Shown: positions 41,701 to 42,548 of the stretch, one piece after another | Position numbering within the stretch: position 1 is the stretch's first letter | Layout: each line of letters opens with the position of its first letter | DNA from: Rusavskia elegans | Lineage: Eukaryota > Ascomycota > Lecanoromycetes > Teloschistales > Teloschistaceae | Assembly (NCBI GenBank): GCA_011316305.1 | Contig: SAUG01000194.1 | Span: forward strand, 1 to 42,548 | DNA length: 42,548 bases | Direction of reading: 5' to 3' | Notes under the pieces: generated by a model | What the model was told of the DNA's origin: nothing | Database searches by the model: none | Seen by the model: the letters and a program-made list of their open reading frames with translations, nothing else | Program-made: the position numbers and the translations under genes

Positions 41701-42548
41701 AAAAAAGAAAAGAAACCTTTTTTATATTCTATAGACCCCCCCTGGAAGGCTCCTATCTAAAGTTATATTGAGTTTTCATATATATATATATATTTTATCA
41801 ACGTTATATACGGCAACGATTATTATATTTCACGTGCAGCAAAGAAATTTTTACAGCTAAAGTTCGTCAGGCAAGGTTTATAGCGCAGTTAATTACTTCT
41901 ATTTAACTATTTCCTTCTTTATTCGATTACGAATCCTCTACTATTCTTTCTTCGACGTTATATATAATTATCAGCTTCTAATATTTCCGCTATATCTACC
42001 TACTATACTGCGAAGTAATTATCTATATCTATCGCCTCGGCTATATTTATTATATAACCTGTACCTAAACGTTCCGCTAAACTATTAAGGTACTCTTTAG
42101 CCTATTTAGCTTTAAAAAGGTTACTAGGTAGTACGCTAGCTACTACGGCTAGAAGCTTTACCCGGTCGATTAAGTTAAAGGGAGGTAGAGAGGTCGGATA
42201 GCGCGTTTTAAGGGCGGTAAGGAGGCTATTTTTATCGAAGTTAAAATAGATTGCTCTAGCTATAACGAGGTAGTCGACGACCGCGCGGGTAGATATAGTT
42301 ATTACAGATATAGAAAGGTACTACCGTCTAGTTTAGCTTACAGCTATAGCTGTTAGCGGGAGCATATACGTACGTAAAGGCTTTTAGTAAGTCGCAGTAC
42401 TTGCGAGGGGCTTATATTGCTGGTAAAAGAAGAAGGAGCGATAACTGCGAGGTATACTTATCTATAAAAATTTCTACGTTAGTTAAGTTATCGGTAGAAG
42501 AATACGTTATATTACTAAGTAAATTTAAATTAAAATTCTATAGAAAGA
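41701..42548. other. AT-rich RIP-like DNA to the right edge, nothing recognised
   Basis: Starts with an A-run and a C7 run (near 41730-41745). 42160-42440 is less AT-rich and unusually rich in TpA/CpG with few CpA, as in strongly RIP-mutated GC-rich DNA. No coding frame of note. Confidence 0.5.

Noticed and set aside
1..42548. CRISPR array, bacterial operon features, rRNA genes
   Set aside because: No regularly spaced direct repeats with unique spacers, no Shine-Dalgarno-led gene trains and no rRNA sequence were seen; the genome is fungal.

Overview
The window is genomic DNA of a filamentous ascomycete (Pezizomycotina). The evidence is genes split by 48-121 bp GT-AG introns with CTRAY branch points, lineage-typical families (a PTH11-like receptor, an Rds1/LsdA ferritin-like protein, an AVT-type vacuolar transporter, a QDE-2-like Argonaute), and long AT-rich blocks with the look of repeat-induced point mutation (RIP): TpA-rich, CpA-poor, with former Gln and Trp codons turned into stops. 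The species cannot be named from the sequence.

Left arm (1-8.1 kb): a PTH11-like membrane receptor gene running off the left edge (minus), a decayed unidentified gene, a small secreted nine-cysteine protein gene whose first intron carries a TTC microsatellite, a decayed MFS transporter, and an intact 2-oxoglutarate/Fe(II) dioxygenase.

Transposon block (8.4-12.9 kb): a RIP-mutated Tc1-like transposase, a roughly 850 bp inverted-repeat element, an unmutated GC-rich repeat island, and a 972 bp terminal-inverted-repeat element with a 10 bp target duplication that itself contains a nested 483 bp TA-flanked MITE.

Middle (13-33 kb): a 535-residue protein that may be an arginine-type cyclodipeptide synthase (tentative), an Rds1-like ferritin-domain gene, a hypothetical acidic protein, an Argonaute pseudogene (two frameshifts, one TAG, and loss of the third and fourth slicer residues), a 505 bp MITE with an 8 bp duplication, a vacuolar amino-acid transporter, an F-box-like protein, and a multi-exon hypothetical gene with a (CA)37 tract just before its start codon.

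Right arm (34.5-42.5 kb): a cytochrome P450 pseudogene whose middle is heavily RIP-mutated while both ends are not, then dense RIP-mutated repeats: a short TIR element with a 10 bp duplication, two LTR copies, and a Ty3/gypsy-type gag-pol body with a recognisable CCHC knuckle.

Intact genes sit in GC-balanced islands. The dioxygenase, MFS relic and cyclodipeptide-synthase candidate would fit a secondary-metabolite locus broken up by transposons, but that is inference. Argonaute loss and P450 RIP are the two clearest signs of gene inactivation here.
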